Origin: a virus
IMG/VR virus record: IMGVR_UViG_3300020467_000053
Coordinates: 1-24,005 of that record
Length of the DNA stretch: 24,005 nt
Direction: 5' to 3' (one strand)
Part shown: positions 6,960-18,700 of the stretch, one piece after another
Position numbering within the stretch: the first letter of the stretch is position 1
Layout: every line of letters begins with the position of its first letter
Translations under genes and position numbers: made by a program
The notes under the pieces: model-generated
The model's input: the letters and a program-made list of their open reading frames with translations, nothing else
Told to the model about the DNA's origin: nothing
Databases searched by the model: none

Positions 6960-7115
6960 ATGGTGGCAAATAGACCAGTTGATATGAGCGAAGATTTTAA
7001 AAAGAATGGATGGAAGTACTGTAAGTATTTAATTACAGACCCCAGAAGTGATGTTTTGATGCGAAGAGATATAGATAACGATACAACTAATAATAATGGC
7101 ACTGAAACCGATTAG
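6960..7115 (+). CDS. small hypothetical protein upstream of gp25, 51 aa
   Basis: This gene runs from ATG 6960 to TAG 7113-7115 and encodes a polar 51-residue protein beginning MVANRPVDMSEDFKKNGW with a central YCKYLITDPRSDVLMRRD and an Asp/Asn/Thr tail. No family is recognised. It overlaps gp25 by 20 bases in another frame. An internal ATG at 6984 is an alternative start, but the first ATG leaves a better distance from the late promoter box. The sequence has low coding bias noise and no stop in frame, yet its shortness leaves some doubt. Confidence 0.55.
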   Translation: MVANRPVDMSEDFKKNGWKYCKYLITDPRSDVLMRRDIDNDTTNNNGTETD

Positions 7116-7515
7116 TGGGCAGGATTTAACAAAATCTCGTTCATTTACAGACATAGGTATGGCTTTTGGTAAAAATCCTTTTACTGATGATGTATCTGTT
7201 GTTAAAAATGATAATGCTATTAAGCAGTCCGTTAGGAATTTGATAATGACATCTCCTGGCGAAAAACCATTTCAACCTACTATAGGTTGTCAGGTATACG
7301 CTATGTTATTTGAACCTCTCGATGCTTTTAGTGTAGATGGTATCAAGACTGAGATAATAAATACCATTAATCAGCATGAGCGTAGAGTACGACTTAGAGA
7401 TGTTAATGTTGTCCCTTTTGGTGGCAATAATAAAGTATCAGTAACTATTACATATCAAGTTGTAGGTATACCTATAGTGGAAGAAGTTAAGTTTGTTTTA
7501 CAGAGACCTGGATAA
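7096..7515 (+). CDS. 25: baseplate wedge protein gp25, 139 aa
   Basis: gp25 is a conserved, lysozyme-fold-like wedge subunit of contractile tail baseplates (GPW/gp25 family, homologous to TssE). It binds the gp6-gp7 core bundle and starts sheath assembly. Family features seen are the N-terminal 'DIGMAFGKNPFTDD' strand-loop at 19-32, the helix NAIKQSVRNLIMTSPGEKPFQP at 40-61 with the typical 'R-N-L-hhh-T-x-x-G-E' signature, the 'G-C-x-h...LFEP' segment at 64-74, and the C-terminal beta strands. The usual E-P-R loop that contacts the core bundle reads ERR here (95-97). Length is close to T4 gp25 (132). Its stop overlaps the gp6 start by one base (TAATG at 7513-7517), matching the coupled gp25-gp6 order of T4-like phages. 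Confidence 0.95.
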   Translation: MALKPISGQDLTKSRSFTDIGMAFGKNPFTDDVSVVKNDNAIKQSVRNLIMTSPGEKPFQPTIGCQVYAMLFEPLDAFSVDGIKTEIINTINQHERRVRLRDVNVVPFGGNNKVSVTITYQVVGIPIVEEVKFVLQRPG

Positions 7516-9548
7516 TGCAACCAAATAACCTGACAGCATTAGATTTTGAGGATATTAAGGCATCCATTAAAACTTATTTGAGAACTAGAAACGAATTCTC
7601 AGATTATGATTTTGAAGGATCAGGATTATCCTATCTTATTGATACTTTAGCGTATAATACCTATTATACTGCTTTTAATGCAAATATGTCGATGAATGAG
7701 GCATTCCTTCCTTCTGCGACGTTAAGAGACAATATTGTCAATATTGCAAAGCTTTTAAATTATGTTCCAAGATCAATTACCTGTTCTAAGGCATGTTTGC
7801 ACTTAGAGGTTCAAACCTCAATGACAAATGGCACTTATCCTAGTAGTATAACGCTCTCTAAGGGGTCTGTAGCGAGTGGTGGTAACTTTATATGGAATAT
7901 TCTTTCCGACACTACTGTAGAGGTTAATACCACAACTGGTATTGCGATATTTGATAATTTGATGATTCATGAAGGTTCCATTATGGAATTTCAGTATACT
8001 GTTAATACTTTCCAAAATCAAACTTATAAAATACCTGCTGAAGATGCTGATATTAGTACTTTAGAGGTAACTGTTAAACCAAACGAAGCATCTACTACAT
8101 CCGACTTGTATAATGTTGTTGATACAGTAACTAATTTAACTGCTTCAACTAGGGTTTATTTCCTTTCTGAAGGAGAAGATCAGAGATATGAGATACGATT
8201 TGGTGATGATAGTGTTGGTAGAAAGCTTAAAGATGGTGAAATAATTAATTTGGAGTACTTAGTTACTTCTGGTACAGAAGCAAATGAAGTACAAAAGTTT
8301 ACTTTTATAGGTTCTCTTACTGATAGTCTTGGAATTAAACCTGCAAATGGAGATGTTACTTTAACAACAAAAGAAAAGTCACAACAGGGATCGAAAGCTG
8401 AGACTGTAGAGTCAATTAAGTATATGGCTCCTAGATACTATTCTTCTCAGTATAGAGCAGTTACAGCACAAGATTATGCTGTAATAACTAAAAAGATTTA
8501 CTCTAATGCAGATTCTGTTATTGCTTATGGTGGTGACTCATTGAATCCACCAATTTACGGTAAAGTCTATATTGCTATTAAAACTAAGACTGGTTCTTCT
8601 TTGAACGATGCAACTAAAAAGAATATTGCTGCAGATCTTAGAAGTTATGCAATGGCATCTATTGACCCAGTAGTTATTGACCCTGATCAGCTTTATGTCT
8701 ATCCTAAAGTATATGCTTTATATGATACTGGAGTAACTAGTAACACCTCTGCTATTAAGACAAATATACAGAATAGTGTTAATGATTGGGCAACTCAAAC
8801 TCAAATTAACAACTTTAACTCAACATTTAGAAATCAACAATTCCAAAAAGCAATTACTTTATCTGATAAGGCAATTACTGATGTTTCTGTACAGACATCA
8901 CTTTTAAAGTATATTAAACCTCAAACTAATCAAACTAATACTTATTGTATATCTACTGGTTCAGCACTATACAATAGTGCTCCAAGTAACGTTGATGGTT
9001 CTGATGCAACTGGTTGTAAGAAAGAACCAGTTATATTATCTGGTAATTTTAGAACAGCAGATAGACCTGGTATTGATCAACAATTTGAAGATGATGGATT
9101 TGGTAAGTTGAGAACATTTTATAACACTGGTAATAAGAAGGTTTATACCAATAATAATGCTGGTTCTATTAACTATGATACTGGTGATATATGTATTGGA
9201 CCTATTAATATTGTTGGTGCTGGTGATAATATACCATCATCTACAAATTTAAATCTATCTGATGCTGTTACTGGTGTAGGAAGTGTAATTGATGTCAGTC
9301 AACTTCCAACAGATTTATCATTACCAACGTTGTTTATACCTTCCAACAGTTCTACTATTCCAGCATCTACTCCTGGTACTATTATCAACTTGATTAATCC
9401 AGAAGTCACAGTAAACCCAACTGGTTCAACACCACCTCCTACTGTACCTCTAAATAGTTTGACACCAAAGGTCTTTAATCAAGCACCAACTCTAGTAGAA
9501 GTTGCTTCAATTAATAATACAGGTTCTCTCACTTCTAGTTGTTTCTAA
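7515..9548 (+). CDS. 6: baseplate wedge protein gp6, 677 aa
   Basis: gp6 forms the inner ring of wedges in T4-type baseplates and belongs to the baseplate J/gp6 family. The N-terminus has the characteristic start 'LDFEDIKASIKTYLRTRNEF', then an NMSMNEAFLPSATLRDNI stretch and 'AKLLNYVPRS' at about 78-87, typical of these wedge proteins. The middle includes the family-like 'RYYSSQYRAVTAQDYAVI' segment at about 305-325, where the core wedge domain starts. The length is close to T4 gp6 (660). The last 100 residues are rich in Pro, Ser, Thr and Asn (for example SSTIPASTPGTI) and may be a flexible extension. It follows gp25 by a one-base overlap and ends 5 bases before the giant gene at 9554. Confidence 0.93.
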   Translation: MQPNNLTALDFEDIKASIKTYLRTRNEFSDYDFEGSGLSYLIDTLAYNTYYTAFNANMSMNEAFLPSATLRDNIVNIAKLLNYVPRSITCSKACLHLEVQTSMTNGTYPSSITLSKGSVASGGNFIWNILSDTTVEVNTTTGIAIFDNLMIHEGSIMEFQYTVNTFQNQTYKIPAEDADISTLEVTVKPNEASTTSDLYNVVDTVTNLTASTRVYFLSEGEDQRYEIRFGDDSVGRKLKDGEIINLEYLVTSGTEANEVQKFTFIGSLTDSLGIKPANGDVTLTTKEKSQQGSKAETVESIKYMAPRYYSSQYRAVTAQDYAVITKKIYSNADSVIAYGGDSLNPPIYGKVYIAIKTKTGSSLNDATKKNIAADLRSYAMASIDPVVIDPDQLYVYPKVYALYDTGVTSNTSAIKTNIQNSVNDWATQTQINNFNSTFRNQQFQKAITLSDKAITDVSVQTSLLKYIKPQTNQTNTYCISTGSALYNSAPSNVDGSDATGCKKEPVILSGNFRTADRPGIDQQFEDDGFGKLRTFYNTGNKKVYTNNNAGSINYDTGDICIGPINIVGAGDNIPSSTNLNLSDAVTGVGSVIDVSQLPTDLSLPTLFIPSNSSTIPASTPGTIINLINPEVTVNPTGSTPPPTVPLNSLTPKVFNQAPTLVEVASINNTGSLTSSCF

Positions 9549-9553
9549 ATTAG

Positions 9554-9733
9554 ATGGCAAATATCAATAAAGTCTCCCAATCAGTAAGGTCGCAGACCCC
9601 AGCTTTCATAGAGGATGAGTATCCTCTGTTTAATAAATTCATTGAATATTATTACAGATCGCAAGAAAAGACTGGATTAGGGCAAAATATTTTAAATAAT
9701 TTCCTTCAATATTTAGATATTGATAAACTAGAT
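9554..9733 (+). other. N-terminal baseplate-linked segment of giant protein
   Basis: Residues 1-60 contain 'FIEDEYPLFNKFIEYYYRSQE' as a helix with aromatic-rich faces, followed by QNILNNFLQYLDIDKLD. This kind of helical start opens several large structural proteins of T4-like cyanophages and relatives, so it is probably the part that plugs into the virion. Identification is from memory of the pattern and is moderate only. Confidence 0.55.
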
Positions 9734-12700
9734 ATAGGAATTCTTGATGGTGCGACAAAAATTGTAGAACCTTTAAGTGCTATTGATGATACTATAGTTG
9801 TAGAGAGTGTAGACCCATTTTTAGAGAACGATGGATCTATTTTAGTTGGTGATGAAGTAATATACTATGAAAAGGTAACTCATGCTCCAAATATTGCATT
9901 AAGTCCAGGTGTTTCATACGAACAAGTTAAGTTAAAATGGTTGGGTCTTGCAAATCCATTAACATTATTTGATGGAACAACTCAGTCATTCCCTTTAACT
10001 TCTCAAAATAACCCAATTGCTCCACCTTCAGCACAACACTTAATTGTACAGGTTTATAATGAAGTTTTAATTCCTAATATTGATTACACTGTAGAGGGTA
10101 CTGATATTATCTTTACTGAAGCACCTAGAAAGAAATTAGATGCTGATGGTACTTCTACAACGTTTGTTACATATTTGAGTGGTTTTGTTGAGAGTAATAT
10201 TGAATTAATTGACAACATCTCCAATAGTTTTGGTGAAGGTAAGCGTCAATTTACTATGACAAAAGGTGGTAATTCTTACGAACCTGTTATAGATGAATAT
10301 GTTTTAGCGATATATGATAATAAACTACTTTTACCAAAAATAGATTACTTTATTGATGGTGATCAGTTTATTTTTAAAGATACTCCTTTAAACGGTAGAT
10401 TTTTATCTCTTTATTCTGTTGAAGCACCAATTCCATCTTTCGGTTCTGGTGCTATAGGGTATGCACGTCTAGATTCAGATGGTAAATTAACTGGTATTTC
10501 TACAAATACTAATGGATCTAATTATAGGTTTGAATATCCACCAAAGGTTTCTATTAACTCTCAAGGAATTGGTAGTGGTGCATCTGCTACAGCATTAGTT
10601 AATGGTATTAAGAGTGTTTCTCTTCTAGATGGTGGATATGGATATAGTGATACAAACCCACCTTTAGTAACTGTACAAGCACCTACAAAACCAGGTTCTA
10701 CAACAGCATCTATCAAAGCAACTGTTACTAATGGTGCGGTTAGTTCATTAGAAGTTCTTAATTCTGGTAATGGGTATACATTTACACCTAGACTTACTTT
10801 TACTCAGCCTGGAGGCGGTCAGATTGCCCCTCCAACCATGTCTAATGGTTCTATTAGTGGTAGTATAACTGTAACTAAAGGTGGTATTGGTTATACAACT
10901 GTACCTGACATTTATGTTGACCCTCCAACTGAGGAGAATGGTATTAAAGCAAGTTTACAAGCAGTTTTAACAGATGGTGTTATTACTTCTGTTAATATTT
11001 TAAATGCTGGTCAAGGATATGTTGGAACTCCTAGAGTTTCTGTTATAGACCCAACAGGAGCACAGATTCTTCAGACAAAGGTTGATGGTGATGGAAGAGT
11101 AACAGATATTGAGCTTTTAAGTGGTGGTAGTGGATATCAAGATGTTCCTTCTGTTTATATTGTTGATGAAAGAGTAGATCAAATTGGTAATTATGCAGGT
11201 GGTACTGGTGCTGAAGCAGTAGCAACAATATTCAACGGTCAGATTATTGATATTAATATAACCAATTTTGGTTCTGGATATAGTGCAACTGAACCTCCAA
11301 CAATCTTTATTCAAGCACCACCTTCTGCAGAAGCTTCTGGTACTATAGGATTAAATGAAGTTACTGGATTTACAGTAAATCAGAGTGGTAGTGGATATAG
11401 TAAAGCAAAATTTGAAGGATGTGCTAGAGCAGCAAGTGGTATTAAAGAATATTCTGAAGATGGTAATGCAGTATTCTCTAATGTTACTACAGCAGCAGAA
11501 GCGGCAGCAGACACTTCTGTTAAGTGTTTAGATGCTTTATTCGTCAAAAGATTGCTTGATAAGTATACAGAACAGTTTTTACCTGATGTACCTTCTCTAG
11601 ATTATTCTCAAATTGACGTTAGAACAGCAATTAAGACCATTAAGGACTTCTATGCGTCTAAAGGTACTTCCTATAGTATTGCTTATCTCTTTAAGTTATT
11701 ATACGGTGAAACAGTAAGTATTTCGTATCCAAAAGATCAGATAATTAAGCCTTCTTCTGCTACTTGGTCTATTGATACTATTCTTCGTGCAACTTTAGTT
11801 AGTGGTGATTCTCGTGATATAAAAGACGCTTTATTAATACAAGAGAGGGATATAGCAGATAGTAATGTTCAAGATGCAAGTGCTCTTGTTGAAAACTTTA
11901 TTTCAATTAAAACTTCAGAACAAACAATATATGAATTAGTTCTTTCAGAAGAGACTATTACAGGAACATTTACAGTTCCTTATAAGACAAAATTGGCAGA
12001 ACCTTTGAATGCCACTGATGGTATTATTACAGTTGACTCTACTATTGGTTGGCCAGAAAGAAATGGTGAATTTATGATTGGTACTGGGGCTGGTGCAGAA
12101 CTAGTTCAGTATAAAGAGAAGTCACTTAACCAGTTTATCGAATGTACTCGTTCTGTTAACCATGTAGTTGAAGATTGGGATTCTGCTACTGAAGTAGCAT
12201 CAAACTTTAGAGTTTATCTTAATAAAGGAACTAATCAAGAAGTTCAGATGAATATTGTTGGTATTGTTGATGCTCAACAAACAACATTAACAGATACAGG
12301 TTCTTATTACTTACCTGGAGATAAATTAACAGTTTCTAAGTTAGGTGGTACTGGTATTGGTCCAGATTTAACAACTTGGTTGTATAATGTTAAGAAATTG
12401 ATTGAAATTACATCTATCACTTATGGTGGTGTTAATAATCAATCAGCAACAGTAACTTGTGCTAATAATCATGGTCTATTAGTTGGAGATCAAGTTACCA
12501 TATATGGTGCTAATCCGATCATTTATAATGGAACTTTCTTAGTAACTTCTAGGGATAGTGACCTTATTTTCCAGTATAATTTACCTCAACCTGCTACTGT
12601 TGTACCACAAGGTAATATTCTAGTATCTGTTGACCTTAATAAAGGTAAATCTATTAACTCTGCTGTTAATAATGCTATTAGCCCATATACAACAAACATA

Positions 12701-15700
12701 CAGAACTCATTCTTTAACGATGATTATGTTTATGTTGCGTCTACTGGTATTCCAAACTATGAGATAGGTCCATTCCCTGGTTCTGCTTTACTTCCAGGTA
12801 ACCAACGTAAATTAAATAGGTTCCCTAAAGTACCTACTACAATTTCAACTAAGAATGCTATTTCTTCAGGTCCTATTGGTACTTGGGTTAATGGTGTATC
12901 AATTTGGTCTTATAAGTCAACTGAAGCAAAAACCTTTGGTGCTGTAACTGACGTTAGTATTATTAATGCTGGATCTGGATATGATGCTGCATCTCCTCCT
13001 GCAATTACTATGACAGGTGGTGGTGGAGAAGGTGCAACTGCAAGTGTTGTAGTTAATGGTTCTCTTAGTGAGATTACTGTAACTAATGGTGGTTCTGGAT
13101 ATACTTCATCTCCATTGGTATCAATCGTTGGAGGAGGCGGTTCTGGTGCTGCTGCTACTGCTATTATCACTAAAGGTGAAGTTTCACGTATTCTAATTAA
13201 AGCAGGTGGTTCTGGATATACATCACAACCAGCTATTACCATTGTTGGTGGAGAAGGTTCTGGTGCTGCTGGTACTGCATCTGTTCGTGGACCTATTCAA
13301 TCTATTGGTATTACCAATGGTGGTGTTGAATATACTTCAAGTCCAACAGTAATACTAAGTTCTGGTAAAGGTGCTGTTGCACAGGCAATTGTTAATGATG
13401 GTAGAATTATATCTATTGCTATCATTTCTGCTGGATCTGGATATACTACTGCACCTGAAGTAACTATTCAAGGAGATGGTTTTGGTGCAGTTGCAAGAGC
13501 AACTATTGATACTGATGGTGAGAATGCTGGAAGGGTAACTGGTATTGAGATTATTAACAGAGGTATTAACTACGTTCAAGGTACAACAGTTATTAATTTG
13601 ACTTCTGTTGGTCAAAATGCAACATTTACTGCTAATGTTTTCCAATGGAATTACAACCTTCAGGCAACTTCACAATTTGACTCTGCTAAAGGTTCTGTAT
13701 TTACTGGTTATAATAATGAGTATGGTGGTGAGTATGCTCACCTTTCAAATCCTCAAAAGATGAGGTATATTCTTGGTGATAACCTATATGAGCAAGTTGG
13801 TACAGGAAATATACTTGAGCAAGAAGAGCAGTTAGAACATTCTCCAATTATAGGTTGGGCATTTGATGGTAACCCAATTTATGGTCCTTATGGATATAAT
13901 GATCCTACTGACCAAGGTTCTTCTATTGTAAGACTTAAAACTTCTTATAAGTTAAAAGATGAATTAATTTATGATGATACAACTAATCCAAATCCAACTA
14001 GAACTGCTGGTCCATTATTAACAGAAGAACCTTCTGGTAATTTTGTAGAAGACTATGAGTATAGTTTTGGATTAGGTGACTTAGACCAGTATAATGGTCG
14101 TTTCTGTAAGACTCCTGACTTCCCTAATGGTGCTTATGCATATTTTGTTACTATTGATGCTACTGAATTAGGTTCTCCACTTTTTCCATATGTTATAGGA
14201 CCAAGTTTCAACTCTGTTGTTGATTCTTGGAATCTTAGTGCTGATGCTGTTCAGCAAAATATTCCTCAAGGTGTTGTTCGTTATAGAGATCCTTATGAGA
14301 ATGTTGACATTGATGTTGAAAGAGTTCCTAATGCTTCTACTGCTGCTTTAACAACTGAATCAGGTGAAATTTTACTTTTTGAAGTAGAGGATGAGAATAG
14401 AGATGGTGTTATAGGTCCAGAAGAAACTGCTGACCCTGATCAGATGTTTGAGGAATCACCTCTACAATTATTTGATTATTTCCCTAAAGTTAAATTTGAC
14501 TCTAAAGTTGATATTGAAGTTGAAACAACAACTAAATTTGAAGATGCTTCTGTTACTGGATTTACTGTTGAGAACCCAGGTAAAAACTATCAGGTAGATG
14601 ATCGTTTAGTATTTGATAATGCAGGTACTGATGGTACTGGTGTTTCTGCTCGTATTTCAAAAATTAAAGGGGAATCTGTAGCAGCATATTCATTTGAAAA
14701 TATTAGTGGATTGAATTATGGTGTCTTAAAAACTAATGACCCTCATAATTTAGTTGCTGGAGATACTGTATATGTGGATTATACTCCTGTAATGCAGAGT
14801 ACTAATAAGTCATTTACTGTTCGTCAATATAAAGGTATAGAAGAGATTGTAATTGATCAAAGAGGTTCTGGATATAATACAGATATTCCACCAACTATAA
14901 CAATTGATGGTAATGGTACTTCTGGTAAATTAGAAGCAGTAGTTAGTTCCGTAGGATCTATTGATACTGTTAATATTATAAATTCTGGTTCTGGTTACAC
15001 AAGAAATCCTCGTGTTATCCTATCTCACCCACAGATATTCAAAAAAGCAGATTATTATGTTTCTAAACTTGATAATAATAATTATGTTAAGATAAATGAT
15101 ACATTTATCAATGATAGTAAGGAAATCTTTATTTGTGGTAAAACAAAGGATACTATCGGAAATACTGTTGGATTTGTTTCAAAATTATCTGCTACAGGTG
15201 TTAAAGAGTGGGAGAATACTTTAGAAAGTACTGATGGTCAATATTATACAGAATTTAAAAAAATATATGTTGATGGTAATGATGTTTGGGTAGTTGGTAA
15301 TAATGAACCAAATTCCAATTTACTTAATGCATATAATCCAGATATTATACTTGTTAAGTATACTCAGGCAGAAAATGGATTGAGTGCTGGATTACAGTTC
15401 CAGAAAGGTTATGCTGGTATTTCTGGTTCTACTCGTGCTGATCATGTTTCATCAATTCAGAAATGGAGTGATACTCGTTATGTAATTGGTGGATATACTA
15501 ATACTAACTCTAGTAATCCATATGATGCGTTTATAGCATCTATTGACACCACTGGTAATTTTGCAATAAAGAGAAAGCTTGTTTCTACAAATAAATCTGA
15601 AAAGATTGTAGACATGAAGGTCATAACGACCACTGCTGGTGCTACAGAATTGTATTTCTTAATGGAAGTAGGACAAAATACTTCCACTACTGATATTAAT

Positions 15701-18700
15701 ATAGCATTTGGTAAAGCAACTCTAACTACAAGTGCAATTAATGTAGATTTCATCAAGGAATATAGTACAACTTTATATTCATTAATTGATGGTAATCTTG
15801 TATTTGATGAATTTAATGAGTGTTATATTACTTGTACATTAAGACTTAAGTCCGATGCTACAACTAGAGATAGTTTCTGGGTTGGTAAAACTGATACAAC
15901 TGGAGAATTACTTTGGAATTATCGTTATGTTGCTCCTGGTAGAGACATTAACTTAGCTCAAAAGAGCTCTGTTGATATATTTGGAGATTTGAATGTAGCA
16001 TTTACTAGAGACAATACTACAAGTGGTGTTAGAACTGTAGATTCAGTTAAGATTGGATATAATGGTATTGTTAAAAATCATACAACTAATGAATTTAATC
16101 AGAAACGTATAGAGGGTATTACTGTTCATGCTGTTAATACTGATAATTCTGGCGATGTTTATATAAATGGACAAACTCAATGGAATAGAAATGAGTTTAT
16201 CTTCGATTTTGCTGCTAATGAGCAAACAGATGTAACAGGGCATTATACTTTAACTTCCGTTGGAGCAAGTAATGCAGTAACTTATGCCGATAATATGGCA
16301 AAAATTTATGGTTACCAGCCTGCTGGATCTAGTTCTACATGGGAAAATTCTTACCTTAAAGTTGCTGGAACTGATTTGGGTACAGTATTAGCAGATGATT
16401 GGACTTTAGAGTTCTTTGTATACAAATCTGCATCACAATCTCAGACTTTATCTCAAACTGTTCAAACTTTAGTAGGTATTGGTGGTGCTAGAGATGCTAC
16501 TGGTGGACTATGGTTAGGGTATGATAATTCCTCTGGTGAGTTGCAAATGGTTATTACCAATCAAACAACTCAGTTAATTAATGGTTCAGGTCAATCATCT
16601 TCTCAGACAACAATGTATGCTGATAATAGTTGGCAAACTATTGCTGTAAGGAAGGAAGGTAATGTATTTAAGGCATTTGTTAATGGTATAGAAGTAATTA
16701 GTGGAACATTATCAAATACTGCCTTTGGTAATAAAGATCTTTATTTTGGTAACCAGATTGGTTTTGGTACTCTTGCCACAGATTTCAATAAAGATTATCA
16801 AGGTCAATTCTTTATCGACAACATTAGATTGAGAAATAGAGCAGTTTCTATTACTGTACCTTCTGATATATCAAGTTTACCACCTGTAGCTTCATTTGCG
16901 TTTGCATACGATTGGACAGATGACGTATGGTTTACTAATAATTTAACCAGGTATGACTATATTGATCATAATGGTTGGGGTTTAAAGGTAGATAAAAATG
17001 CTGATGCTACTAGATTAGGTGATAAAGGATTACAAACAAATACTCAATTTGGATTTGTTAGAACCTCAGTAACTCCTGTTACAGGAAGTACTTTAACAAT
17101 GGGTGAAGCAGACTTTGCTTTAGGTGATGCTGGTCTACAAAATTTAGACTTTGATGATGCTACTATAACAATGACACCTGGTACAGAATCATTAACTTAC
17201 ACTAATGATATCTGGAGTTCTAGAACAGCAACTGTACCTTCTCCAGGTTCAAAGAAATTGCAAGTATCTGCTGTAGTTAAAGATAGGTACTTCTTTAAAG
17301 TTACTAATACAGTTAAGATTGATAATATTCAAGAGTTATCTATAAATCAACCATTTGCATTTACTGTAGGATCTAAGTTAAAGCTTGGTAATCTTGCTTC
17401 TGGTACATTTATCAATAGTGGTTATATTATTAAAACAGATGTACCAAATAGAAAGATCTATATTGCTGTTCAAAATAATACTTGGACTGATGATTTAAAC
17501 ACTGGTATATTAACTACTGAGCAGTTTAATGAAGCAGATACTTATGGAATAGTTGGTCCTATTCCAAATGATGTAAATGAGATGCCATATACATTTGCAC
17601 AGGTTAATAACACAACTCCTGGAACATTTGACATTGATATGTCCACTTATGATGCTCCTGCTGAGATTGGTGGTACTAATAACTTAGATGACTTTGCTAG
17701 GTTCAAGTCTTTCAATCCCGATGATTATTCTATTAGAATTGATGAAGTTTCTGGTGCATCTCCATTTATTGTCGGGTCTGTTGTTTCTATTACTGGTGAT
17801 GATATATCATTCAACTCAGACTATAATACATGTCAGATAATAAACTTAACTGCTGTTACTAAGATTACTTTAATATCGAATTTAGAGAGAATACTTCAAG
17901 TAACTGCTGTTGGTAATAGTGATGAAGTTTATGTAATTACAGGAACAAGTCATTATTTAACTCCTGGCGAGATCATTTATGTTGATGGTAATCCATCACA
18001 ATCATCTGGTGGTCTTGTTTATGACGAATATGATGGTGCATTTGCTGTTGATACTGTAGTAAGTCCACTTGAATTTACATATAAGTTACCACAAACTGCT
18101 GTAACAGAACCAGCAACCTCTGCTTCTAATGTTAGCATTTTTGTTAAGTCTCCTACTTTAAAGATGTATTATGGACACCAGTATATCTTTGATTTAAGTC
18201 ACTCTTCATTGGTAGGTGGTAACTTATCCTTCGCTAAGGATAATCTTTATAAGTTGGAATATTCTTTCAACTCTATTGAAAGAATTGGTACTCCTGGTGT
18301 AACTGGACAAGGAACAGTAACTCCATCAGTTAAACTGAAAGTTGATAATAATGTAGTTACTAATATTTCTTATTACTTTGATCCTTCTAGAACTGGTAGT
18401 GATTCTCCTGTAATATCTGATAGTTATCTTGATGTAACTGATTCTCCTTATACTGGTATATTCACAATTAGTTCTACATCTGGTCAAACTATTACTCGTG
18501 GTGCTGATACTTTCAAATTCCCATTATTAAATGAACCAGAAGGTGATGGTGATATAGTACAAACAACATATACTACAAGTTCTCTTAAAGCAGTTGGTTC
18601 TATTGGTGATATTCGGATCATTAATCCAGGTGGTTTTTATACTAAGTTACCTATTGTTACTGGTATTGATTCAACAAGAAAGATTGAAAGAGTGCAAATT

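Noticed and set aside
12940-13640. Near-identical spaced DNA repeats ('ggttctggatat') resembling a CRISPR-like array
   Set aside because: The repeats stay in one reading frame, encode GSGY units and have variable spacers that also code for conserved strands, so they are protein repeats.
12910-13645. Minus-strand open frames of 110 and 96 residues opposite the GSGY array
   Set aside because: They run exactly antisense to the repeat array and are made of repeated Pro/Ser/Val or Asn/Ser/Cys strings, as expected from the complement of a repetitive coding region. No start signal, no overlap with the co-directional gene string.
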